Shown piece after piece: positions 37,496-45,871 of a DNA stretch of 64,000 nucleotides. Origin of the DNA: JASHPR01 sp963739645 (GTDB taxonomy: Bacteria; Actinomycetota; Actinomycetes; Streptosporangiales; Streptosporangiaceae); assembly GCA_963739645.1 (NCBI GenBank), contig CAVUBM010000080.1, positions 1 through 64,000 on the forward strand. The letters are read 5' to 3'. The stretch's first letter is position 1. Each line of letters opens with the position of its first letter. Below the pieces are notes generated by a model. That model saw nothing but the letters and a program-made list of their open reading frames with translations. It searched no databases and was not told the origin of the DNA. A program made the translations under genes and the position numbers.

Positions 37496-38627
37496 CCCGG
37501 AGGGGACGACCCTCCAGGACCCCCCGGAGAGCCGTTGACGCCCGAGCGGGCCGACACGGTGTGCACCAGGTCGGTCAGCCGGGCCAGCACGTCGGGATCG
37601 GTCTGCGGCAGCACGCCGTGGCCGAGGTTGAACACATGCCCCTCGGCCGTCCGGCCCGCGGCCAGGACCTGGATGGCCCGCTGCTCGACGACCTCCCACG
37701 GCGCCAGCAGGATGGCCGGGTCGAGGTTGCCCTGCAGCGCCTTGCCGGGGTCTACCCGGCGCACCGCCTCGTCCAGCGGCACCCGCCAGTCCACCCCGAC
37801 CACGTCCGCCCCTGCCTCGCCCATCATCCCCAGCAGCTCACCCGTGCTCACGCCGAAGTGCAGCCGCGGTACACCAGACCCGGCCATGGCATCGAAGATC
37901 CGCTTGCTGTGCGGCAGCACCGACCGCCGGTAGTCCTCGGGGCTGACCGCGCCCGCCCAGGAGTCGAACAGCTGCACGGCCGAGGCGCCGGCTCCCACCT
38001 GGACCTGCAGGAAGGTGATGGTGATGTCGGTCAGCCTGCGCAGCAGCGCGTTCCACAGCGCCGGGTTGCCGTACATCAGCGACTTGGTCTTGTCGAAGCT
38101 CTTGGACGGCCCCCCGTCGATCAGGTAGGACGCCAGCGTGAACGGGCCGCCGGCGAAGCCGATCAGCGGCGTCCCGTTCGAGCTCGCCGACCAGTGTCTT
38201 GACCGCGTCCGCCACGTACTGGACGTCCCCCGGCTCGAGGGGCGCGGACCCGCTCCAGGTCGGCCTCCTCGCGGATCGGCTGCTCCACCACCGGGCCGAC
38301 GCCGGTGCGGATGTCGATTCCGACGCCCGCCGCGCGCAGCGGCACCACGATGTCGCTGAACAGGATCGCCGCGTCCACCGGGTACCGGCGCAGCGGCTGC
38401 AGCGTGATCTCGGTGATCAGGTCAGGCTTGGTGCACGCCTCCACCATGGCGTTTCCTGAGCGAGCCGCGCGGTACTCGGGCAGGGACCGGCCCGCCTGGC
38501 GCATGAACCAGACCGGCGTATAGGGCACCGGCAGCCTGCGGCAGGCGTTCAGGAAAACCGAGTCTTCGAGCTTCGGGCTCACAACAGTGATCTTTCCACA
38601 CGGCCGGCTGCTAACCGGCGGCGGCAT
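37492..38627 (-). CDS. hemE: Uroporphyrinogen decarboxylase HemE, frameshifted
   Basis: HemE removes four acetate carboxyls from uroporphyrinogen III to give coproporphyrinogen III. The N-terminus LEDSVFLNACRRLPVPYTPV is followed by the signature WFMRQAGRSLPEYRAARSG, whose Arg residues bind substrate carboxylates. Then come AAILFSDIVVPLRAAGVGID with the catalytic Asp, and EEADLERVRAPLEPGDVQYV. Two indels near 38,150 and 38,230 shift the frame. The rest reads SLMYGNPALWNALLRRLTD, VQLFDSWAGAVSPEDYRRSV, LHFGVSTGELLGMMGEAGAD and FNLGHGVLPQTDPDVLARL. The start may be the ATG at 38,627 or a GTG at 38,582. In many actinomycetes hemE, hemY and hemQ are contiguous; here four genes intervene. Confidence 0.88.
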
Positions 38628-38726
38628 TTCCGTGAAAGCACCATCGTGACACGCCGCCTCAGGTCCACGGCACCGACCCGGTGGCATGCCAGCATCTTGC
38701 TGAGCCCAGCGGCGAGGAGGTTGGTG

Positions 38727-38942
38727 ATGATCCAGATAATCCGGCTTTGCCCCGACTGCAGCTGGGATCGGCGCTTTGAGCGGCATCATAAAGTTGCCGG
38801 AAGCTGCCCGGATTCATCCGACGGACTCTGCCCCGAGTGGTGCTGCACCCGATGTGGCGCCGCCCTGCTGATCGGCACGGGGGTACCTGTGCTTGATGGC
38901 GCCGTGCGTGCGGCCCCAGTTCCGAAGGCCCTGGTCGCATGA
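38727..38942 (+). CDS. Small zinc-ribbon protein (71 aa), unrecognised
   Basis: The ATG at 38,727 follows a strong GGCGAGGAGG ribosome-binding site, which decides the start. The 71-residue product has the Cys pattern CPDC, then CPDSSDGLCPEWCCTRCG, enough for one or two zinc sites. A hydrophobic strand follows (ALLIGTGVPVLDGAV). I do not recognise a family. It is divergent from hemE and 67 nt upstream of the DUF3000 gene, so it could be the first gene of that transcript. Confidence 0.6.
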   Translation: MIQIIRLCPDCSWDRRFERHHKVAGSCPDSSDGLCPEWCCTRCGAALLIGTGVPVLDGAVRAAPVPKALVA

Positions 38943-39009
38943 CATTTCCGGGCCCGTGCCGCATGCTCGGATCATGAGGCCTGCAGCCGGGCCAGCACAG
39001 CGAGCTGAC

Positions 39010-39693
39010 ATGGATGCCACCGCCATCTTCCGCGCGGCGGTGGCCGGTCTTGAGGCCGGGCTGCAGCAGCAACGCCAGGTGCGGCCCGAGGTTGACTTCG
39101 AGAACCAGCCGGCGCCGCGCAAGCTCGCCCCGTTCGCCGCGGCGGTCGGGGCGACCGTGTACGCGCCCGAGCCCGGCCGCGCCACCGTGCCGGACATAGA
39201 CAACGAGATCGGCTGGGGCAGTTTCGTGCTGCTCTACGACCCAGCCGGGCAAACCGGATGGGATGCGCCGTTCCGGATTATTGTCTACGCCCGGGCCGAT
39301 CTCGAGCCGGAGATTGCGGCAGATTCCCTGATCGGGCAGGTCGGCTGGAGCTGGCTGACCGAGGCGCTCGACGCCAGGGCGGCCGGCTACCGGCAGCCCA
39401 GCGGGACCGTCACCCGGGTGGTCACCGAGGGGTTCGGCGCCAAGCAGGGCGAGCCCACGGCCACCGGCTTCGAGCTGCGCGCCTCATGGTCGCCGGCTGA
39501 CCCGCCCGCGGTGGGTGCCCGGGGCACCCCTGGCGATCCTGTCCCCGGCGCCGCGCCGCGTGACCTCGCTCCTCCCGATCTTGGCGGGCACGTCGCCGCC
39601 TGGTGCGACGCGCTCTGCATGGCGGCGGGCCTGCCGCCGTTGCCCGCCGGAGTGAGCCCGCTGCGGCCGCCGCGCTCCCGGCGGCGGCCATGA
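39010..39693 (+). CDS. DUF3000 domain protein
   Basis: This 227-residue actinobacterial protein has the DUF3000 order FRAAVAGLEAGLQQQRQVRP, APRKLAPFAAAVGATVYAPE, DIDNEIGWGSFVLLYDPAGQ, FRIIVYARADLEPEIAADSL and WSWLTEALDARAAGYRQPSG. The tail is Pro-rich with GGHVAAWCDALCMAAGLPP. The function is unknown. In actinomycetes this family is usually found next to rnd, as here. Its stop overlaps the rnd start as ATGA, so the two are translationally coupled. The frame is intact. Confidence 0.85.
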   Translation: MDATAIFRAAVAGLEAGLQQQRQVRPEVDFENQPAPRKLAPFAAAVGATVYAPEPGRATVPDIDNEIGWGSFVLLYDPAGQTGWDAPFRIIVYARADLEPEIAADSLIGQVGWSWLTEALDARAAGYRQPSGTVTRVVTEGFGAKQGEPTATGFELRASWSPADPPAVGARGTPGDPVPGAAPRDLAPPDLGGHVAAWCDALCMAAGLPPLPAGVSPLRPPRSRRRP

Positions 39694-40976
39694 CAGGGCC
39701 CGCGGCCGAGTCAGCGTCGGACGAGGACACCGGCTCCCCGGACGGACCCGAACCTGGCCCGCAGCCTGCGGAGAGCCAGGCCGTGCCGTTGCTCGAGCCG
39801 CGGGACGGCCTTCCGCCGCTGATCGTGACCGGCGAGGCGCTGGCCGAGGCGACCCGCAAGCTCGCGGACGGCCACGGGCCGGTCGCGGTCGACGCCGAGC
39901 GCGCGTCAGGCTTCCGCTACGGGCACCGGGCCTTCCTGGTCCAGCTCCGCCGCTGCGGCGCGGGAACGGTGCTCATCGACCCGGTGGCCTGCCCCGACCT
40001 GTCCGGCGTCGACACTGCCCTGGCCGACGCCGAGGCGGTTATCCACGCCGCGTCCCAGGATCTGCCGTGCCTCGCCGATCTCGGCTACCGGCCGCGGCAG
40101 CTGTTCGACACCGAGCTGGCCGGGCGGCTGCTCGGCTACCCGCGGGTGGGCCTCGGCACCCTGGTGGAGACCGTGCTCGGGCTGGCCCTGGAGAAGAGTC
40201 ACTCCGCGGCCGACTGGTCCACCCGGCCGCTGCCCGCCGACTGGCTGCGTTACGCCGCCCTGGACGTCGAAGTGCTGGTGGAACTGCGCAATGCCCTGGC
40301 GGAGCAGCTGGCCGAGCAGGGCAAGACGGAATGGGCGCGCCAGGAGTTCGACGCCGTGCTGCACGCCGAGCCGCCCGGGCCGCGCCTGGACCCGTGGCGC
40401 CGGACCTCGGGCATCCACCGTGTGCGCAGCCGCCGCGGCCTCGCCGTGGTACGGGAGCTCTGGCAGGAGCGGGACAAGATCGCACGGCGGCGTGACCTGT
40501 CCCCCACCCGGGTGCTGCCCGACGCTGCCATCGTCGAGGCGGCCAGGTCCCTGCCCACCGACGCGGCCAGCCTGGCCAGCATCGGGGGCTTCAACACGCG
40601 CGGCGGGCGGCGGCACACCCAGGAATGGCTTCGCGCTCTGGCCCGGGCCAGAGCGCAGCCCGACCGGGCGCTGCCGACCGTATCGGGGGCGCCCGGCGAC
40701 GGACCTCCGCCCACACACCGCTGGGCGGACCGCGACCCGGACGCCGCCACGCGGCTGACCGCCGTCCGGACGGTGGTCGCGGCCCTCGCCGATGAGCATC
40801 ACCTCCCGGCGGAGAACCTGCTGCCCCCGGACGCGGTGCGCAGGCTCGCCTGGCAGCCGCCGGAACCGGTCAGCGAGCAGACGGTCAGCGGCAGCCTGGC
40901 CAGCTACGGCGCCCGCCCCTGGCAGGCCGGCCTCGACTTCGAGGCCGATCGCCGGGGCGCTGCTGCGGATCAATGA
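39690..40976 (+). CDS. rnd: Ribonuclease D (HRDC domain)
   Basis: RNase D is a 3'-5' exoribonuclease that trims tRNA and other small RNA 3' ends. The DEDDy exonuclease domain shows GPVAVDAERASGFRYGHRAF (motif I), AEAVIHAASQDLPCLADLGY (motif II) and WLRYAALDVEVLVELRNAL (motif III). The HRDC domain follows at about residues 235-320, with GLAVVRELWQERDKIARRRD, LSPTRVLPDAAIVEAARSLP and ASIGGFNTRGGRRHTQEWLR. The acidic N-terminal 35 residues are variable. A second HRDC-like helical region and a divergent last 15 residues close the 428-residue protein; a late indel near 40,940 is possible. It is coupled to the DUF3000 gene. Confidence 0.88.
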   Translation: MTGPAAESASDEDTGSPDGPEPGPQPAESQAVPLLEPRDGLPPLIVTGEALAEATRKLADGHGPVAVDAERASGFRYGHRAFLVQLRRCGAGTVLIDPVACPDLSGVDTALADAEAVIHAASQDLPCLADLGYRPRQLFDTELAGRLLGYPRVGLGTLVETVLGLALEKSHSAADWSTRPLPADWLRYAALDVEVLVELRNALAEQLAEQGKTEWARQEFDAVLHAEPPGPRLDPWRRTSGIHRVRSRRGLAVVRELWQERDKIARRRDLSPTRVLPDAAIVEAARSLPTDAASLASIGGFNTRGGRRHTQEWLRALARARAQPDRALPTVSGAPGDGPPPTHRWADRDPDAATRLTAVRTVVAALADEHHLPAENLLPPDAVRRLAWQPPEPVSEQTVSGSLASYGARPWQAGLDFEADRRGAAADQ

Positions 40977-41030
40977 GAAAGCGGAGAACTGACCCGATCC
41001 GGGCTCATCCAGCGCCCGGGCATCCGCTGG

Positions 41031-41384
41031 TCACGCGCTCTTGCGCAACGGCCTCAGGTGGCAGGGTGCCGCGGATCCGGCCCGTGGCACGCCCGCGCAG
41101 GGCAGGACCTGATCGGTCTCGGGATAGTCGGGGAACACGTTGAAGATCACTTCGCAGTCACAGCACACGGCGCCGCGCCGCTGCAGGCGCTGCACCAGGC
41201 CCAGCGCCCGGGGGGCGCGCAGATCCCGCCAGCGCACCGTCCACCGGTGTGATCCGTCGCAGCCGAACTCGCTGATCATCCGGACCAGGAAGCAGCGCAG
41301 GCACTCGCGCTGGCCCGGCTCTGTTAACCGCCTGGACAGCTCAGCCAGCTCGGTCTCGACGAGATCAACCACGTTATCGGCCAT
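41031..41384 (-). CDS. DUF2695 domain protein with Cys-rich motifs
   Basis: The ATG at 41,382-41,384 follows a GGAAGGAG site, which decides the start; 20 further codons upstream in frame are excluded. The 117-residue protein reads DNVVDLVETELAELSRRLT, then the DUF2695 core RECLRCFLVRMISEFGCDGS, HRWTVRWRDLRAPRALGLVQ, RGAVCCDCEVIFNVFPDYPE and VLPCAGVPRAGSAAPC. Paired cysteines suggest a zinc-binding fold. The function is unknown. It is convergent with rnd and divergent from ogt. Confidence 0.75.
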   Translation of the reverse strand: MADNVVDLVETELAELSRRLTEPGQRECLRCFLVRMISEFGCDGSHRWTVRWRDLRAPRALGLVQRLQRRGAVCCDCEVIFNVFPDYPETDQVLPCAGVPRAGSAAPCHLRPLRKSA

Positions 41385-41453
41385 TTCGCGCTCCTTCCGG
41401 CCGGTGTCCGTCGATAGCAGAGTTCTACCGCTGGCATCCGACATTCTTGGACC

Positions 41454-41999
41454 ATGACGGAATGCGCATGGGCCACGCTCGCCACCCCGGTCGGGCCGCT
41501 GTCGGTCGGCTGCAGCCAGGCGGGCGTCAGCGGTGTCCGCTTCGGGAAACCGCCGGGCTCGCTGCCGCCCGCGCCGGGAGCGCCCGGCGCCGCTGAGGAC
41601 CTGCTCAGCGCCGCCGTCGCCCAGCTCACCGGCTACTTCTCCGGACAGCGCCGGGGCTTTGACCTGCCCATCGACTGGAGCGTCACGTCGCGCCTGCAGC
41701 AGCAGGTGCTCGGGGTTCTCTTCGGCTCGGTTGGCTACGGCGAGACCGTCAGCTACGGGACGCTTGCCCGGCGCGCCGGGTCCGGCGGTGACGGCCCGTC
41801 ACTGCCGGCCCGGGCCATCGGCCAGATCATGGGGTCGAACCCGATCCCGGTGATCGTTCCCTGCCATCGCGTGGTCGCGGGCGACGGGCTCGGCGGTTAC
41901 AGCGGCGGCACCGGCCTTGAGGTCAAGCGCTGGCTGCTGGTGTTCGAGGGGGCGCTGCCGCCCACGCTCGACTGGGAGCCCACCGGGCTGCCGGGGTGA
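41454..41999 (+). CDS. ogt: Methylated-DNA-protein-cysteine methyltransferase (Ogt)
   Basis: Ogt removes O6-alkyl groups from guanine by transferring them to its own cysteine. The 181-residue protein has the variable N-terminal domain, then the helix-turn-helix and active site: LQQQVLGVLFGSVGYGETVS, YGTLARRAG, ARAIGQIMGSNPIPVIVPCH and RVVAGDGLGGYSGGTGLEVK. The acceptor Cys is in PCHRV, with the Asn hinge in GSNPI. The length is normal. It lies 69 nt from the divergent DUF2695 gene. The frame is intact. Confidence 0.92.
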   Translation: MTECAWATLATPVGPLSVGCSQAGVSGVRFGKPPGSLPPAPGAPGAAEDLLSAAVAQLTGYFSGQRRGFDLPIDWSVTSRLQQQVLGVLFGSVGYGETVSYGTLARRAGSGGDGPSLPARAIGQIMGSNPIPVIVPCHRVVAGDGLGGYSGGTGLEVKRWLLVFEGALPPTLDWEPTGLPG

Positions 42000-42065
42000 T
42001 CAGCGCTCCGCGGCCCGGCCGCCCAGCCGGTCACCGGTCCGCGGGCCACCGGCCGCCAGGCCGGG

Positions 42066-43004
42066 TCACAGATGCACGGCGGAGTGCTGCTCGGTCGCGA
42101 CCAGCGTGCCGTCGGCGGAGTGCAGCACCCAGAACCCCGCTTTGTGCAGGGCGGGGCCGTTGGGCGGCACCGCACCGAGCGCCGCGCACGCGGCGGTCAG
42201 CAGGGTCGGCATGTTCTCCCGGTGCGCGCAGATGACAGTGGGCTGGCCGGCGGCGACGGCCGCCGCGACCCTGGCCTTAGCCGCGTCCGCGTCGCCGTTG
42301 GCCTGGCCCACGGCCAGCGCCGGGTCGACCTCCAGCTTCGCGCCGGTCAGCGCCGCGTACGGCCGGACCGTGGCCACGCAGCGCTCCGCGGCCGAGGTGA
42401 TAACGCGGCTGGTGCCGTAGCAGGCCAGCAGCCGCGAGAGCAGATCGGCCTCAGCCGCCCCATGCGCATCGAGCGGCCGGTCGAGGTCGTCCCCTTTCCA
42501 GCTGTCCTTGCCGCCCGCCGAGGCGTGCCGCAGCAGCACGAACGGGACGGTGTCGGCGGGGCCGACGGCGAACTCTTCGAGCATGAGCGCGTCGTGGGGG
42601 TAGGTAAGCCGGCCGCGGGCCGCGTCCGCCGACACCCATTCCATGGTGTCCACCTCGTCGTTGGCCTGGAACGAGTCCGGGCCGTCGGGCACCGGCCGCG
42701 CCACCCAGTACTCGACCCGCTTGGGCCGCCCGCCCCGGTCGTAGCGGGCCTGAGTCAGCGGCCGGCCGAGTATGACCTGCAGCCCGGTCTCCTCGGCTAC
42801 CTCGCGGACGGCGGTCTGCAGAATGTGCTCGCCCGGCTCGCGCTTTCCCTTCGGGAAGCTCCAGTCGTCGTACTTAGGCCGGTGGATCAGCGCCACGTCC
42901 CGGCTCCGGCCGCCCGCGGACCGCCACAGCCGACCGGGACTCGACCGGCGCCACAGCAGAGCGCCGGCCGCGCGGATCTCGTTGCCGGCCGGGGCATCAG
43001 GCAT
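42066..43004 (-). CDS. mutT1: NUDIX hydrolase-histidine phosphatase fusion (MutT1-like)
   Basis: MutT1-type proteins hydrolyse 8-oxo-dGTP and related nucleotides to prevent mutation. The N-terminal NUDIX domain has the Nudix box at about residues 53-75: GKREPGEH, then AVREVAEETGL. A histidine-phosphatase domain begins near residue 155 (FVLLRHASAGGKDSWKGDDL) and has RVITSAAERCVATVRPYAAL and VICAHRENMPTLL, the last with the second catalytic His. The domain order and 312-residue length fit mycobacterial MutT1. The start overlaps the ppk1 stop by 8 nt, so they form one operon. The frame is intact. Confidence 0.87.
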   Translation of the reverse strand: MPDAPAGNEIRAAGALLWRRSSPGRLWRSAGGRSRDVALIHRPKYDDWSFPKGKREPGEHILQTAVREVAEETGLQVILGRPLTQARYDRGGRPKRVEYWVARPVPDGPDSFQANDEVDTMEWVSADAARGRLTYPHDALMLEEFAVGPADTVPFVLLRHASAGGKDSWKGDDLDRPLDAHGAAEADLLSRLLACYGTSRVITSAAERCVATVRPYAALTGAKLEVDPALAVGQANGDADAAKARVAAAVAAGQPTVICAHRENMPTLLTAACAALGAVPPNGPALHKAGFWVLHSADGTLVATEQHSAVHL

Positions 43005-45132
43005 CGGCGGCTCGGCCCTGGCGGGTCCGGATCAGGTACTCCTGGATATCGGTGAGTGGGTTACCGTCGGCGTCCCGGTGATGCCTGGTCCATGAGCCGT
43101 CGGAATCCAGCCACCAGGACGACGTCGTGTCCGTCATGGCCAGGTCGATCAGGCCGCGCAACTCCGCCTGCTGCGCCGGGTCGGCGACCCGGACCAGCAG
43201 CTCGACCCGCCGGTCCAGGTTCCGGTGCATCAGGTCCGCGCTGCCGATCCAGACATCGCCCTCGTCGTCCGGCTCGCCGGTTCCGAACGCGTAGATACGG
43301 GAGTGCTCAAGGAATCTGCCCAGCACGCTGCGCACCCGGATGGTCTCGGACATGCCGCCGATCCCGGGCCGGACGCCGCAGATCCCGCGGATCCACAGGT
43401 CGACCGGTACCCCCGCCTGGGAAGCGCGGTAGAGCGAGTCGATGATCACTTCGTCGATGATGGCGTTGCACTTCATCTGGATCCGCCCGGGCCGGCCGTC
43501 GCGGGCCCGCTGCGCCTGCGCGTTGATCCGTTCCACCAGGCCAGACCGGATGCCCTCGGGCGCGACGAGCAGCCGCCGGTAATCAGAATGCCGGCTGTAA
43601 CCGGTGAGGTGGTTGAACAGGTCGGTGATGTCCTCGCCCACGGTCTGATTCGCGGTGAGCAGGCCGAAGTCCTCGTAGAGGCGCGCGGTCTTGGGGTGAT
43701 AGTTACCGGTGCCGATATGGCAGAAGCGGCGCAGCGACCCGTCGGCCTCTTCCCGCACCACCAGGATCATCTTGCAGTGGGTCTTCAGCCCGACGAAGCC
43801 GTAGACCACATGACAGCCTGCTTCCTCAAGCTTGTGCGCCCAGGCGATGTTGGCCCGCTCGTCGAAGCGGGCCTTGATCTCCACCACCACCACGACCTGC
43901 TTGCCCGCCTCGGCCGCGTCGATGAGCGCGTCCACAATCTCGGAGTCGCCGCTGGTCCGGTACAGGGTGTGCTTGATTGCCAGCACGCGGGGGTCGGCCG
44001 CGGCCGAGGTCACCAGGCGCTGGGTGCTCGCCGCGAACGAGTCGTACGGGTGGTGCACGAGCACGTCATGCTCGGCGATCGTGCTGAAGATGCTCGTGTC
44101 GGTCGGCAGCGCCGTGTCCGACGGGACGAACGGGGGGTACTTCAGCTGCGGGCGGTCGAGGTCGGCAATGGCGCTGAGCCCGGACAGGTCCAGCGGGCCA
44201 GGCAGGCTGTACACGGCCCTGGTGTCGATGCCGAGCTCGGTGACCAGCCGGTCCAGCACGTCGCTGGACATCGACTCCTCGACCTCGAGCCTGACCGCCT
44301 GCTCGAAACGCCGCCGCAGCAGTTCCTGCTCCATCGACTTCAGCAGGTCCTCGGTCACGTCCTCGTCGATCTCGAGGTCACGGGTCCTGGTCACCCGGAA
44401 CGCGTGATGCTCGATCACGTCCAGGCCGGCGAACAGCTCGGGCAGGTGTGCCGCGATCACGTCTTCGAGCGGCACGAACCGGTTGGGCGCCACGGTCAGG
44501 AACCTGGGCAGCAGCGGGGGCACCTTCACCCGGGCGAACATGATCATGCCGGTCCTCGGATCGGCGATCATGACGGCCAGGCTGAGCGAAAGGCCGGAGA
44601 TGTAAGGGAACGGGTGCGCCGGGTCGACCACGAGCGGGGTGAGCACCGGGTAGATCCGCTCCCGGAACAGCTTCTGCAGCCCTTCCTGCTCGGCGGCGGC
44701 CAGCTCCTTCCACCGCAGGATCTCGATGCCCTCCCGGCTCAGGGCGGGCAGGACCGCGGTGCTGAAGTACTCGGCGTGGCGGGTCGCCAGCTCGCGGGCC
44801 GTCTCCAGGGTGTTCTCCAGGATCTGCGACGGTGGCTTCCCGCTGGCGTTCTCCACCGGGAGCCCGGCCGACATCCGGCGGATCCGGCCAGCCACCCGCA
44901 CCATGAAGAACTCATCGAGGTTGCTCGCGAAGATGGACAGGAACCGCACCCGCTCGAGCAGCGGGATCGTCTCGTCCTCCGCGAGCTCCAGCACCCGCTG
45001 GTTGAACCGCAGCCAGCTCTCCTCGCGGTCCAGATACCGGCCGGGCGGCAGCTCGCCGGTCCCCCTTGCCGGGTGCGTCTTTGTCTTGTGCGTTGCCTCG
45101 CTGCGCTCTGATGTGGCCTGACCGGTGCTCAT
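42997..45132 (-). CDS. ppk1: Polyphosphate kinase 1
   Basis: Ppk1 reversibly makes polyphosphate from ATP. MSTGQATS gives 711 residues. The N domain starts GRYLDREESWLRFNQRVLEL, and the head domain contains SIFASNLDEFFMVRVAGRIR. The C1 and C2 domains carry the catalytic residues: LVHHPYDSFAASTQRLVTSA, DPRVLAIKHTLYRTSGDSEI, FVGLKTHCKMILVVREEADG (the autophosphorylated His is in KTHCK) and RRFCHIGTGNYHPKTARLYE. The C-terminus has VWIGSADLMHRNLDRRVELL. A GNAT acetyltransferase gene lies 29 nt upstream and mutT1 overlaps downstream. The frame is intact. Confidence 0.94.
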   Translation of the reverse strand: MSTGQATSERSEATHKTKTHPARGTGELPPGRYLDREESWLRFNQRVLELAEDETIPLLERVRFLSIFASNLDEFFMVRVAGRIRRMSAGLPVENASGKPPSQILENTLETARELATRHAEYFSTAVLPALSREGIEILRWKELAAAEQEGLQKLFRERIYPVLTPLVVDPAHPFPYISGLSLSLAVMIADPRTGMIMFARVKVPPLLPRFLTVAPNRFVPLEDVIAAHLPELFAGLDVIEHHAFRVTRTRDLEIDEDVTEDLLKSMEQELLRRRFEQAVRLEVEESMSSDVLDRLVTELGIDTRAVYSLPGPLDLSGLSAIADLDRPQLKYPPFVPSDTALPTDTSIFSTIAEHDVLVHHPYDSFAASTQRLVTSAAADPRVLAIKHTLYRTSGDSEIVDALIDAAEAGKQVVVVVEIKARFDERANIAWAHKLEEAGCHVVYGFVGLKTHCKMILVVREEADGSLRRFCHIGTGNYHPKTARLYEDFGLLTANQTVGEDITDLFNHLTGYSRHSDYRRLLVAPEGIRSGLVERINAQAQRARDGRPGRIQMKCNAIIDEVIIDSLYRASQAGVPVDLWIRGICGVRPGIGGMSETIRVRSVLGRFLEHSRIYAFGTGEPDDEGDVWIGSADLMHRNLDRRVELLVRVADPAQQAELRGLIDLAMTDTTSSWWLDSDGSWTRHHRDADGNPLTDIQEYLIRTRQGRAADA

Positions 45133-45161
45133 GCCCCTATTGTCCCCGGTGCGGCGGCGTG

Positions 45162-45701
45162 TCAAAGACCCTGGGGCAACTGGCTTGCTAACTCCGGGTT
45201 ACAGGAGCGCGGGCGGGACCGCACCAGCACGGCGTAGCTGACCTCGTGGCTGTCCTGCACGCACCGGTGGGTCCCGACCTCGCGGAAGCCCAGCCCCTGC
45301 GCCAACCGCAGGCTGCGCTGGTTCCAGCTCTGGATCACCGCCCGCAGCGGGGTCTCGCCACGGCAGCGGGCGACGTGGCTCAGCACCGCGGTGCCGAAGG
45401 CCCGGCCGAGACCCTGCCCGACCAGGTCGGGGCGCATCCCGACGCCGATGTCGGCGATCCCGTCCGCCTCCGTCAGGCCAGGCACGCGGGCCTCCTGGCC
45501 GAGGCAGACGAACCCCACGAGATCCCCCGCCCCGTCGACCACGGCCAGGTAGCCGGCCTCCGCGCTGAGCCGGTCACCGGGGCGCGGGTCGTAGACATCC
45601 CACGCCCCCTCGTAGCGCCAGGTCGCGATCGCCTCGGCGTCCGCGGGTTCCAGCGGCCGCACGGTCAGGCCCGGCAGCGGCTCATCCGGCGCCATGGCCA
45701 C
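45162..45701 (-). CDS. GNAT family N-acetyltransferase
   Basis: The 179-residue protein has the acetyl-CoA-binding GNAT fold: LTVRPLEPADAEAIATWRYE, YLAVVDGAGDLVGFVCLGQE, IADIGVGMRPDLVGQGLGRA (the Q/RxxGxG/A pyrophosphate-binding motif in VGQGLGRA) and RAVIQSWNQRSLRLAQGLGF. The N-terminal segment resembles enzymes that acetylate small amines or protein N-termini, but the substrate is unknown. It is the first gene of the operon with ppk1 and mutT1. The frame is intact. Confidence 0.82.
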   Translation of the reverse strand: MAMAPDEPLPGLTVRPLEPADAEAIATWRYEGAWDVYDPRPGDRLSAEAGYLAVVDGAGDLVGFVCLGQEARVPGLTEADGIADIGVGMRPDLVGQGLGRAFGTAVLSHVARCRGETPLRAVIQSWNQRSLRLAQGLGFREVGTHRCVQDSHEVSYAVLVRSRPRSCNPELASQLPQGL

Positions 45702-45871
45702 CTCCAGAGACGGCTAGCTGGACCTGGCTGCCATCGTAAGGGGGGCTGGCGTGCGGGGGCGGCGCAGGGCAGGGCGGGACAGCCGACGCCAGCGGGCGCC
45801 GCGGCGGCGGCATCTTGCGGCGGCAGGCGGGTGGCGGGAGGATCAGGGGCCTGAGCGAACGGAGATGAGGC

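Noticed and set aside
43225..45111. 628-codon open frame on the plus strand
   Set aside because: It is the antisense shadow of the well-conserved ppk1 gene.
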